A stretch of 6,157 nt of DNA, from the NCBI GenBank assembly GCA_012797725.1, contig JAAZON010000347.1:1-6157 (forward strand), given 5' to 3'. This stretch comes from SAR324 cluster bacterium. Its GTDB lineage: Bacteria; Bdellovibrionota; UBA2361; JAAZON01. The notes under the pieces were generated by a model. That model was not told the DNA's origin. It saw only the letters and a list, made by a program, of their open reading frames with translations, and did not search any database. Below, piece by piece: positions 1 to 6,157 of the stretch; position 1 is the first letter of the stretch, and each line of letters begins with the position of its first letter. The position numbers were made by a program, and so were the translations under genes.

Positions 1-135
<135 letters not shown>

Positions 136-180
136 CTTGTTCAATTTTTATAAAAATAAGTTATTAGTATTCATATAGGC

Positions 181-196
181 GGTGACAAACATCACA
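181..196 (-). promoter_or_regulatory. CRP/FNR-family-like palindrome upstream of gap
   Basis: The minus strand reads TGTGA-N6-TCACC, which matches nine of the ten conserved bases of the CRP box TGTGA-N6-TCACA. Its centre is about 67 bases before the gap start codon. It overlaps possible -35 elements (TTGTGA and TTGTCA) and lies downstream of the better promoter candidate at 286-314. Depending on which promoter is used it could act as an activator site or as a roadblock. The palindrome is seen directly; the identity of any bound regulator is inference, and a match of this size can arise by chance. Confidence 0.35.
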
Positions 197-285
197 AAAA
201 TACCCTCGTCATTAGGCTTTCCACCGAACCTACTGAACTTTTACAATAAGTTTTTTGGCTTCTCTTTTTCAAGCAGCCATCAATT

Positions 286-314
286 CTTATACATCGTAAC
301 AGCCGAAGTGTGAA
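286..314 (-). promoter_or_regulatory. Candidate sigma70-type promoter for gap
   Basis: On the minus strand a -35 element TTCACA (309-314, five of six consensus bases) is separated by 17 bases from a -10 element TATAAG (286-291, five of six). Transcription would start near 279 and give a gap leader of about 158 bases. A second, weaker possibility closer to the gene is TTGTGA, 16 bases, TATGAA around 172-198. The spacing and match are good for the first, but nothing else confirms it. Confidence 0.45.
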
Positions 315-441
315 ACTCCAAATAGCTCGAAAAGTCGGTACTTTTAAGGCTAATCTCACTTTCTTTTATTCAAGATTATCAGCTAATTAGCTCTTTGAAG
401 GGCACTTACAAATCAAGTCCGAGGAAGGCTTGTTTAGAAAC

Positions 442-1137
442 TTACTTGGAAGCTTTATATAAATAGGCAATTCCAAAACTTAGGGGCTTAGAGAGCTCGA
501 CTCGTAAATCACATCGCTTAAGAATTCTCTCAAAGTCAGCTCCGCATGGGAAAGAGGACGAGCTTTTGTGCAAATACTTATAGGCCTTCAAATTGGAGGA
601 CACTAGCGCACCTATCAATGGCAACAAACAGAAAGAGTATAATGCATAAAAAACCTTCAAAAAGCAATTTTGCGGTTGACCTAGCTCAATAATAAACAAA
701 AGTCCTTTGTTCTTTAGCACTCTGCGAATCTCTGCAAGACACTTTTCCAATTCAACAAAATTTCTTACACCAAAGGCTACAACCACAAAATCCATTGACT
801 CATTTGGCAGAGGAATCGCACTGGCATCAGCTTCAATGAAAGAAGCTTTTTCAAGCACATGTGGCCTTAATCTTTCAAAGGCTTTCCTCATCATTGGACG
901 ACAAATATCCAAGCCGACAAGCTCATGTGCATGCTCAACAAGACCCGGGAGCAAGGCTCCTGTTCCTGTGCAAAGATCAAGGATACGTCCCACTTTTTTT
1001 TCTGGCAGTTCTTTGAACAAGGCTCTTCTCCAGAGCCTTTGGACCCCAAAACTTAATATATCATTAAGAAAATCATAATGTTTTGAGATCGCGGAAAACA
1101 TTGCATTTAAGGTAGCTTGTTCCGGATGAAAGTCCAT
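442..1137 (-). CDS. ubiE: UbiE/MenG-type quinone C-methyltransferase
   Basis: The 231-residue protein is a SAM-dependent methyltransferase of the UbiE/MenG (COQ5) family, which C-methylates demethylmenaquinone to menaquinone and, in ubiquinone makers, the 2-octaprenyl-methoxy-benzoquinol intermediate. Family marks in order are YDFLND (about residues 21-26) with the following SFGVQRLWR, the SAM-binding motif I ILDLCTGTGAL (52-62), the acidic residue ending strand 2 (D77), the D104 region, the signature FGVRN (122-126), the YKYLHKSS...FPCG stretch (186-199), and a C-terminal FGIAYLYK like the usual GGIAxLY. The length is near the usual 230-250. Motif I ends GTGA where the family usually has GTGD. 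I chose the ATG at 1137; a TTG two codons earlier is possible, and neither has a clear Shine-Dalgarno sequence. No other quinone gene is visible to decide between MenG and UbiE roles. It is divergent from the membrane-protein gene. Confidence 0.92.
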   Translation of the reverse strand: MDFHPEQATLNAMFSAISKHYDFLNDILSFGVQRLWRRALFKELPEKKVGRILDLCTGTGALLPGLVEHAHELVGLDICRPMMRKAFERLRPHVLEKASFIEADASAIPLPNESMDFVVVAFGVRNFVELEKCLAEIRRVLKNKGLLFIIELGQPQNCFLKVFYALYSFCLLPLIGALVSSNLKAYKYLHKSSSSFPCGADFERILKRCDLRVELSKPLSFGIAYLYKASK

Positions 1138-1175
1138 TTGCAAACAATACAGTGACAGTTTTATTATTCCATGAA

Positions 1176-1205
1176 ATCATATAATTCATGCGAAAGTTCT
1201 TACAA
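1176..1205 (-). promoter_or_regulatory. Candidate promoter of ubiE
   Basis: On the minus strand TTGTAA (1200-1205) is followed after 18 bases by TATGAT (1176-1181, five of six consensus bases). Transcription would begin near 1169, giving a leader of about 32 bases before the ATG at 1137. The -35 hexamer is the same as that proposed for glyS. It lies inside the first codons of the divergent membrane-protein gene. Confidence 0.45.
1180..1185 (+). promoter_or_regulatory. Perfect -10 hexamer just before the membrane-protein start
   Basis: TATAAT lies two bases before the ATG at 1188 and overlaps the ubiE -10 on the other strand. No convincing -35 is found 16-18 bases upstream. If used, RNA would start near 1192, after the annotated start codon. 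It may therefore be a chance match in AT-rich DNA, or a sign that translation starts further downstream. Confidence 0.2.
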
Positions 1206-2015
1206 CTACTGATTGATTCGCTTATTACGCTCAGCCTTTTTTTTAGCCCTCTCCTTATCTTTTCTATTGATTGGCAGCCTCATGTTGTCGGCCCCATTAT
1301 AAGTAAATACCTTATTGTTTCTCTTTCAATGGGGAGCTGGCTCCTTTTCATTTTTGTCATCAAGCATTATATCGGGAGACCGCAAAAATTGGAAAGACAA
1401 AGGTTTACTTTCATTCTCTTAAGCATCATTTTAATCCTTTGTGCGATTGCGTCTGCCTTTGCCCTGCATTTTGCAAACAAGCGTCTTTCCGGTATTTTGT
1501 TCTTCTCACTTCTCTTCACGCTTGGCTTTTTTAGTCTGGACACTGGTCTTTGCATTAGAGCCAAAAAAAATATCGCTCTGTTGAGTCGCTTCCTTTGGTA
1601 CTGCGGTCTTTCATTCTTGAGTTTTCGAATATTCCAAGAAAACCTTATATGGCAACGTCTATTTTTTGGTCTTGCATTAAGCATCCAAGCCTTTTCCTGG
1701 GAACTTGCAAAAGAGCTTGATTCAAGATTCGCGAACTCTCCTTCGGCTATCTACGACCCATTATCTCTAAAATTCATTATCATTCCACTCAAAATCTCGT
1801 TGCTGATCGGGCCGGCTCTCATAGGACTTCTAAGTTTAGGCTCTATAATACCGTTCAAATATTCAATGGGATATCTAATCCTTCTATTTTCGGCACGAGT
1901 GATTGCTTTGATTACGCACAGTATCACTAGCAAAGTGATTCCTTGCTTTGCCCGCCAAGTACTTGCTCTTTATTTATTGTTTTTAGTAACTTTGGTGGGA
2001 ATTAGGCTTATTTGA
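1188..2015 (+). CDS. Polytopic membrane protein of unknown function
   Basis: I do not recognise this 275-residue protein. It is very hydrophobic with about eight or nine membrane segments, at roughly residues 7-27, 40-60, 73-93, 99-118, 128-145, 155-170, 195-222, 226-247 and 256-274. A loop around 61-73 is rich in Arg and Lys, which suggests a cytoplasmic side by the positive-inside rule. The only polar conserved-looking stretch is at 170-193 (SWELAKELDSRF then IYDPLSLK), between hydrophobic blocks. Size and topology resemble UbiA-type prenyltransferases, but the classical NDxxDxxxD motif is absent, so I do not assign that function. The ATG at 1188 has no Shine-Dalgarno sequence. The gene is divergent from ubiE and its stop lies 14 bases before the ATG of the TPR gene, so the two are probably one transcript. 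Confidence 0.8.
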   Translation: MRKFLQLLIDSLITLSLFFSPLLIFSIDWQPHVVGPIISKYLIVSLSMGSWLLFIFVIKHYIGRPQKLERQRFTFILLSIILILCAIASAFALHFANKRLSGILFFSLLFTLGFFSLDTGLCIRAKKNIALLSRFLWYCGLSFLSFRIFQENLIWQRLFFGLALSIQAFSWELAKELDSRFANSPSAIYDPLSLKFIIIPLKISLLIGPALIGLLSLGSIIPFKYSMGYLILLFSARVIALITHSITSKVIPCFARQVLALYLLFLVTLVGIRLI

Positions 2016-2029
2016 TATACTTCATAGCT

Positions 2030-2920
2030 ATGAGAAGCCACTTGAAAATTATTTCTTTTGCTATTTCGTTTGGCCTTTTTTGCTTCATCCCAGAACATGG
2101 CTATACGCAAAATGAAGTATCGCCTTTGCCAATTCAAAGCCCTGCTCCAAACAAACAGATTGTCTCTAAAACTCCACACAGCCAAGTGATGGCTAAAGGT
2201 TCTTCAAAAAAAGTCTCCCCAATAATTAACAAGGCTTCCCTTGAAATGAACGAGGAAGGCTCTAAGGCAATGCAGGCCAAAGACTTCGCTAAGGCTGAAG
2301 AATTGTTTAAAAAAGCCCTGGATATAGACCCAAAGAACATTACTGCTTCGTTTAACCTAGCTGGCGCCTATCTAATGAACAAAAAGAATCAAGAGGCCAT
2401 TCAACTCCTGAATCATTATATTTTGGAATATCCCAACGATCCTGGCTTGTATTCACGCCTTGGCGAGGCATATTTTGCCAGCAAAGATCTTCCTAATGCT
2501 GAAAAAAATTTTAAAAAGGCTCTCGAAATTTATCCTCAGTATCCTGGGACCCCTGTTAAACTCGCCACTATTTACAGCTTACAACAGAAATTCAATGAAG
2601 CTGAAGCAATGTTTTTAATAGCCATAGAGCAAGAACCTCGAAATGGAGATCTCCTTGCCAATTTGGCAGGCATTTTTCTTGCAAATGGAAAGGCTCAAGA
2701 AGCCATTAACACTGCAAAGCGCGCCCTTCAGGTAAAGCCATCATCAGAAATTTATCTGACGATGGGACTTGCATATGAAAGGCTTAAAGATCGAAATAAC
2801 GCCATTATTTCCTTTCAGCGAGCCTTTGATCTTGGAGACACACGCTCCGGACTGAAAGAAAAAATTGAGGCTCTGAAGGCAAAAGCCGCGCCGCACCCTA
2901 CTGCAAGCCCCGCCCCCTAG
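2030..2920 (+). CDS. Exported TPR-repeat protein
   Basis: The 296-residue protein starts with a signal sequence: basic n-region MRSHLK, hydrophobic core at about 7-20, and an uncertain cleavage site near 24-28. There is no good lipobox around C18. A Pro/Ser/Lys-rich linker follows (about 29-66). Six tandem 34-residue tetratricopeptide repeats follow at about 70-103, 104-137, 138-171, 172-205, 206-239 and 240-271, with the usual A/G-Y-F-A-P pattern, for example GEAYFASKDLPNAEKNFKKA. The tail is Ala/Pro-rich. TPRs form a superhelix that binds protein partners, so a periplasmic or envelope scaffold role is inferred; the partner is unknown. I prefer the ATG at 2030 because it gives a normal signal peptide. 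A TTG at 2012 would overlap the previous stop (TTGA) but puts hydrophobic residues before the basic ones. Neither start has a strong ribosome binding site. Confidence 0.88.
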   Translation: MRSHLKIISFAISFGLFCFIPEHGYTQNEVSPLPIQSPAPNKQIVSKTPHSQVMAKGSSKKVSPIINKASLEMNEEGSKAMQAKDFAKAEELFKKALDIDPKNITASFNLAGAYLMNKKNQEAIQLLNHYILEYPNDPGLYSRLGEAYFASKDLPNAEKNFKKALEIYPQYPGTPVKLATIYSLQQKFNEAEAMFLIAIEQEPRNGDLLANLAGIFLANGKAQEAINTAKRALQVKPSSEIYLTMGLAYERLKDRNNAIISFQRAFDLGDTRSGLKEKIEALKAKAAPHPTASPAP

Positions 2921-2948
2921 CAAATTTCTCGAATTGCCTATTTTTTTT
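2920..2948 (+). terminator. Candidate Rho-independent terminator after the TPR gene
   Basis: A stem formed by 2920-2926 (GCAAATT, one bulged A) and 2932-2937 (AATTGC) with a five-base loop begins at the last base of the stop codon. It is followed by CTA and then eight T residues (2941-2948). The U tract is typical, but the stem is short and AT-rich, so termination may be weak. It would separate the TPR transcript from glyS, which has its own promoter immediately after. Confidence 0.4.
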
Positions 2949-2960
2949 GAGCAAAGCACT

Positions 2961-2989
2961 TTGTAACTATCCCTTTATGAAGCTATACT
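2961..2989 (+). promoter_or_regulatory. Candidate sigma70-type promoter of glyS
   Basis: TTGTAA (2961-2966, four of six consensus bases) is followed after exactly 17 bases by TATACT (2984-2989, five of six). Transcription would start near 2996 and give a 34-base leader to the glyS ATG. It is the best-placed promoter in the window and lies right after the candidate terminator. Confidence 0.6.
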
Positions 2990-3029
2990 ACCGAGATTCA
3001 ACAAGGCTAATCCATTTGGATATAACGCG

Positions 3030-4550
3030 ATGAATGACGAACAAGATATTCTGTCTAAGCTTGTCTCTCTTGCAAAGAGAAGAGGTTTTATTTTCCAGAG
3101 TAGTGAGATCTATGGCGGATTAAAAAGTGCATATGATTACGGCCCTTTGGGCGTCGAGTTAAAAAGAAATATTTCATCAGAATGGTGGAAAGCCGTTGTC
3201 CATGAACGAGAGGACATAGTAGGGCTTGACGCTTCAATCATTATGCATCCGACAGTCTGGAAGGCTAGCGGACATCTTGCAGGCTTTTCCGATCCACTTG
3301 TTGATTGCAGAAATTGCAAAGAACGCTTTCGCGCCGATAAGGCTCCTAAAGTCGAAGCCGGCACAGAGCTTAAATGGCGCAAGGGGGGAAAGAAGGACGG
3401 AGAGCTGATTGTCAGCAAGGCAAATACACAAGGCTATGTGTGCCCGCAATGTGGCTCAAACGATTTGTCAGACGAACGCCAATTTAATCTCATGTTCAGA
3501 ACATCCCTTGGTCCGGTTGACCCACTTGAGGATGCAGTTAATCAGATCGCTGGCAAAAACCTTGGGAGGAAAGAACTTCGAGAAGCTCTTGAGGAAGCGT
3601 TTAGAAAAAGTGCCGTGTATCTGCGCCCCGAAACTGCACAAGGTATATTTGTACAATTTGCAAATGTTCAAAGTACTATGTCGATTAAGATACCTTTCGG
3701 AATTGCGCAGATTGGGAAGGCATTTAGGAATGAAATCGTAACCGAGAAATTCATCTTCCGCACATGTGAATTTGAGCAGATGGAAATTGAATACTTTGTT
3801 GAACCTGGGACTCAGAGCACTTGGCATGAGTATTGGAAAGAAGAACGCATGAAATGGTGGCAGAGCTTCGCAAACAACAAAGATGCATTTAGATTCAGAC
3901 AACATGATAAAGATGAATTGGCTCACTACTCCGACAATTGCTATGACATAGATTTTCGGTTTCCATGGGGATGGGATGAGTTGGAGGGTATTGCCTCTAG
4001 AACAGATTATGATTTATCGAAGCACTCTGCTGAATCTGGAGTGAAGCTCTCATATTTCGATCAACAGAAAACTGATCCAGAGACAGGGAAGCTTGGATGG
4101 CGTTATGTTCCTTATGTAATAGAGCCCTCGGCTGGTCTTACTCGTGGAACACTTGCAGTATTGCTTGATGCTTATACCGAAGAGAAGGGAGTCGATGCTA
4201 ATGGGCAGGAGAAAACGCGGGTATTGCTGAAACTTCATCCAAAGCTCGCTCCGATCAAAGTGGCAGTATTTCCTCTGCTAAAGAAGGATGGCCTACCTGA
4301 AGTTGCAAGAGACATTGTTAAAGAATTCTTTAAGGCTAGAATTAATGCGCGCTACGACGAGCAGCACTCCATAGGTAAGCGCTACTCGCGACACGATGAG
4401 GTTGGAACTCCTTACTGCTTGACCATAGATCATCAAACTCTTCAAGATAAGACAGTGACAATCCGGGATCGAGATACTACCATGCAAGATAGAATCTCAA
4501 TTGACGAAGCACTTTATGTAGTGAAAGCAAGGATTGAAGAAGCCTCCTGA
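3030..4550 (+). CDS. glyS: Glycyl-tRNA synthetase, dimeric single-chain type
   Basis: This 506-residue class II aminoacyl-tRNA synthetase attaches glycine to tRNA-Gly in the cytoplasm. It is the alpha2 (Thermus/archaeal/eukaryotic-like) form, sometimes named glyQS, and its length fits the bacterial members. The N-terminal catalytic part starts with KRRGFIFQSSEIYGG and the YDYGPLG motif (35-41). A probable zinc-binding insertion has C93-x2-C96 and C138-x2-C141. LRPETAQGIF (198-207) and motif 2 with FRNEI (232-236) follow, the FEQMEIEYF stretch lies at 248-256, and motif 3 is at about 364-380 (IEPSAGLTRGTLAVLLDAY). The anticodon-binding domain spans about 405-500, with KVAVFPL, IGKRYSRHDEVGTPY and VTIRDRDT. 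All expected parts are present, with no truncation. The ATG at 3030 has only a weak GGA nine bases upstream. The gene is convergent with the MEMO-AMMECR1 gene 59 bases away. Confidence 0.97.
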   Translation: MNDEQDILSKLVSLAKRRGFIFQSSEIYGGLKSAYDYGPLGVELKRNISSEWWKAVVHEREDIVGLDASIIMHPTVWKASGHLAGFSDPLVDCRNCKERFRADKAPKVEAGTELKWRKGGKKDGELIVSKANTQGYVCPQCGSNDLSDERQFNLMFRTSLGPVDPLEDAVNQIAGKNLGRKELREALEEAFRKSAVYLRPETAQGIFVQFANVQSTMSIKIPFGIAQIGKAFRNEIVTEKFIFRTCEFEQMEIEYFVEPGTQSTWHEYWKEERMKWWQSFANNKDAFRFRQHDKDELAHYSDNCYDIDFRFPWGWDELEGIASRTDYDLSKHSAESGVKLSYFDQQKTDPETGKLGWRYVPYVIEPSAGLTRGTLAVLLDAYTEEKGVDANGQEKTRVLLKLHPKLAPIKVAVFPLLKKDGLPEVARDIVKEFFKARINARYDEQHSIGKRYSRHDEVGTPYCLTIDHQTLQDKTVTIRDRDTTMQDRISIDEALYVVKARIEEAS

Positions 4551-4609
4551 ACTCGTCGTTCTTCCTAAAATGGCAATCATCTATCTGGCGCAGGTGCTTT
4601 ATGACGAAC
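4551..4609. other. Convergent gap between glyS and the MEMO-AMMECR1 gene
   Basis: The two genes point at each other across 59 bases. I find no GC-rich hairpin with a U tract in either direction, so termination may be Rho-dependent or occur within the opposing gene. Confidence 0.4.
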
Positions 4610-6070
4610 TTAGGAAAAAACTTCGGCTTCATAAACAAGAACTTGGGTTTCGGCATCCTTCCAACAATCCAAGGACATTCCTCCTTTTAAGCAAAGATGC
4701 CGGAGAAATTCCTGCTTGTCTGAAAGCTCCTCCCAAACTTGAGGCAGAAAGGTTGCAGAATGCATTCCTTTCTTAAGTATGACCCCATGCTTTCGAGGCT
4801 CTAGCTTTTGAAGAAGTTCCTGTGGATCCTTGTGAGGAAGTGACTTTGGCACAGTCAGCAAAGACACCTCTATGTCAATAGATGAGAGTTCCGCCTCTTC
4901 CACACGGTTGAATCTATGATCGTTCACTGCAGCGTTAATCGTATTATCCACTACACATCTTGCAATGCTTTGTTCCGGCAAGATACTGCCAATGCATCCT
5001 CGAAGTTGGCCATTCTTCTTCAGCGTCACAAAGCATCCTCTCTTGACTTCTAATTCTTTCTGCAAATCCTTGACTTGCAATGGCTTTTCTTTCGATCTAA
5101 TGAAGTTCTCCAGTGTTTGTCGGCTTAGTTTCAAAACATCTTTGCCGAGATTACCCCTTTCTACAAGCGGACTTGGAGAAGACTCAGAAGCTTTCTGACC
5201 TTCAAAAAAAACTATTGCTGAATAGCCAACAACGCTATCCCTTGTTCCTGTGACATCCCCGGAATTTCTATAATCAAGAATCTGAGCACTCCAATTTCTA
5301 TCTTTAGCAATCTCAAGCAAAATCAATATTGCGTAAATCCCACAGGCCTCACAGCGACTAGCCTGTCCTATATTGATGGACTCTATTGCCTTGATACAGT
5401 TCATATCAAGTTCTTTTGCCCGATCATATGCGTGATAATGCGAGAGGTCGGAACTTATAATCAATGCGCTCTGCTCATCCAAGATTGAATCTAATAGCGA
5501 AGAAAGCTCTAGAACCTCTTTTTCATTAAGCTCATTTAAGACAATAGGTATAATCTCAAAGTCTTGATACTTTCTCTGAAGAAATGGAAGTTGCACCTCG
5601 ATTATATGAGAGCCAAAAGCCCCAGGGACTCTCGAGAATAAGGCATGCTTCTCAAGCTTCGCAGTCTCACTTGAGACTCTTATTTTCCCTAAAGGAGTCT
5701 CAAACGCTTGAGCATCTGGAAGAGCTGCTTTGAAGGGAGAAATTCCGCTACTGTGATTTACCGCAAGTATAACAAAGCGTCTAAACTCTGCCCCCAAAGC
5801 CTGATAAGCAAATGCGGCAGTCGACGCCGAGAACTCATACCCAGCATGAGGCACTATTATTGCACGAACTTTTTTTGGGGTATTTCCCTCTTTCATTGGT
5901 TTTAACAACTTATCTATGTAATTACCCAATTCTTGTGGTTTTGCCGGATAAAATTGGCCCGCGACCAGACTTTTTTGGCTCCTTTCCTGATTTGGCCTAT
6001 CGGCAAGCACAAGGGCTACATTAACTAAGACCACAAGCAATATTGAAATATAAAGAATTCCGCGCAGCAT
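4610..6070 (-). CDS. MEMO-AMMECR1 fusion protein with N-terminal signal sequence
   Basis: The 486-residue protein joins the two non-radical-SAM parts of the AmmeMemoRadiSam set (proteins B and A). Residues 1-23 look like a signal peptide or anchor: MLRG, a hydrophobic core, and a plausible cleavage after LVLA. The MEMO domain (about 34-292) is of the LigB-like fold and keeps the family metal-site residues: H75 in VPHAGY, H106 in NHSSG, D208 and H211 in SSDLSHY, and C243 in CEACGIY. A Ser-rich linker (about 293-305) leads to the AMMECR1 domain (about 308-486) with the hallmark LRGCIG (356-361) and FNRV plus SSIDIEVSLL further on. The molecular role of both domains in bacteria is unsettled. I chose the ATG at 6070 because GGGAG lies ten bases upstream. 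A GTG at 6124 would add 18 residues and overlap a possible upstream stop. No radical SAM gene is visible in the window. Confidence 0.9.
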   Translation of the reverse strand: MLRGILYISILLVVLVNVALVLADRPNQERSQKSLVAGQFYPAKPQELGNYIDKLLKPMKEGNTPKKVRAIIVPHAGYEFSASTAAFAYQALGAEFRRFVILAVNHSSGISPFKAALPDAQAFETPLGKIRVSSETAKLEKHALFSRVPGAFGSHIIEVQLPFLQRKYQDFEIIPIVLNELNEKEVLELSSLLDSILDEQSALIISSDLSHYHAYDRAKELDMNCIKAIESINIGQASRCEACGIYAILILLEIAKDRNWSAQILDYRNSGDVTGTRDSVVGYSAIVFFEGQKASESSPSPLVERGNLGKDVLKLSRQTLENFIRSKEKPLQVKDLQKELEVKRGCFVTLKKNGQLRGCIGSILPEQSIARCVVDNTINAAVNDHRFNRVEEAELSSIDIEVSLLTVPKSLPHKDPQELLQKLEPRKHGVILKKGMHSATFLPQVWEELSDKQEFLRHLCLKGGMSLDCWKDAETQVLVYEAEVFS

Positions 6071-6080
6071 AAATAAATTT

Positions 6081-6085
6081 CTCCC
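6081..6085 (-). promoter_or_regulatory. Ribosome binding site of the MEMO-AMMECR1 gene
   Basis: GGGAG on the minus strand lies ten bases before the ATG at 6070. It favours this start over the GTG at 6124, which has no comparable site. The resulting N terminus (MLRG followed by a hydrophobic run) is a normal signal peptide. Confidence 0.6.
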
Positions 6086-6120
6086 GCATATTAAAATTAC
6101 AGGATTGTCTCCCGTTTTTT

Positions 6121-6156
6121 TCACTCATCAACATCTAAGCCTTTCACAGCGTTGGA
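6121..6156 (-). CDS. Possible C-terminal end of an upstream gene (partial)
   Basis: On the minus strand one frame is open from the right edge to a TGA at 6123-6121 and encodes ...SNAVKGLDVDE. Both other frames are closed within this stretch. The stop overlaps the alternative GTG start (6124) of the MEMO-AMMECR1 gene by four bases (GTGA), an arrangement common in operons. Eleven codons are too few to identify a product or to exclude chance. Confidence 0.25.
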   Translation of the reverse strand, partial: SNAVKGLDVDE

Positions 6157-6157
6157 A

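Noticed and set aside
236..256. Hairpin-like AACTT/AAGTT followed by T residues on the plus strand
   Set aside because: The stem is only five AT-rich pairs and no plus-strand gene lies upstream to be terminated.
381..392. Perfect 12-base palindrome AGCTAATTAGCT
   Set aside because: It is short, AT-rich and single-copy in this window, with no U tract and no promoter nearby; chance is a sufficient explanation.
707..1078. A 123-codon plus-strand open frame
   Set aside because: It lies wholly antisense to the clearly recognised ubiE gene and resembles no protein family.
2953..2964. Near-palindrome CAAAG-CA-CTTTG next to the glyS -35 element
   Set aside because: The loop is too short for a stable hairpin, and no known operator matches; insufficient to call a regulatory site.
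3468..3926. A 152-codon minus-strand open frame inside glyS
   Set aside because: It is antisense to conserved synthetase motifs, Cys- and Phe-rich in an unstructured way, and is best explained as a shadow of the glyS codon pattern.
4534..4776. An 80-codon plus-strand open frame overlapping the end of glyS
   Set aside because: It starts at TTG inside glyS and runs antisense through the AMMECR1 domain; no ribosome binding site or family resemblance.
4965..5198. A 77-codon plus-strand open frame
   Set aside because: It is antisense to the linker and AMMECR1 start of the fusion gene and has no supporting signals.

Overview
The window looks like an ordinary chromosomal segment of a Gram-negative-type bacterium with moderately low GC (roughly 40-45% by eye). 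Support for a diderm host: a UbiE/MenG quinone methyltransferase, an exported TPR protein, and a MEMO-AMMECR1 protein that carries its own signal sequence. The glycyl-tRNA synthetase is the single-chain dimeric type, not the GlyQ/GlyS heterotetramer of gamma-proteobacteria, so an Enterobacteria-like host is unlikely. The sequence does not fix the phylum; a PVC-type or deltaproteobacteria-like lineage would fit, but this is only a guess. I see no mobile element, CRISPR array, rRNA or tRNA.

Layout, left to right. Minus strand: the first 40 codons of gap (glyceraldehyde-3-phosphate dehydrogenase), running off the left edge; a 320-base intergenic stretch holding a candidate gap promoter and a CRP-like palindrome; then ubiE/menG. 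Plus strand, divergent from ubiE across a 50-base gap: an unrecognised polytopic membrane protein, then closely downstream a secreted six-repeat TPR protein that ends at a candidate terminator, then glyS with a good sigma70-type promoter. Minus strand, convergent with glyS: a MEMO-AMMECR1 fusion with an N-terminal signal sequence. The last bases may hold the end of another minus-strand gene.

The genes cover central housekeeping: glycolysis (gap), respiratory quinone methylation (ubiE), glycine-tRNA charging (glyS). The membrane protein and TPR protein are probably co-transcribed and both act at or beyond the inner membrane. The membrane protein has a size and topology reminiscent of UbiA-type prenyltransferases and sits next to ubiE, but lacks the classical Asp-rich motif, so this link is speculative. 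The most unusual gene is the MEMO-AMMECR1 fusion: both halves keep their hallmark residues, but a signal sequence predicts that they work outside the cytoplasm.
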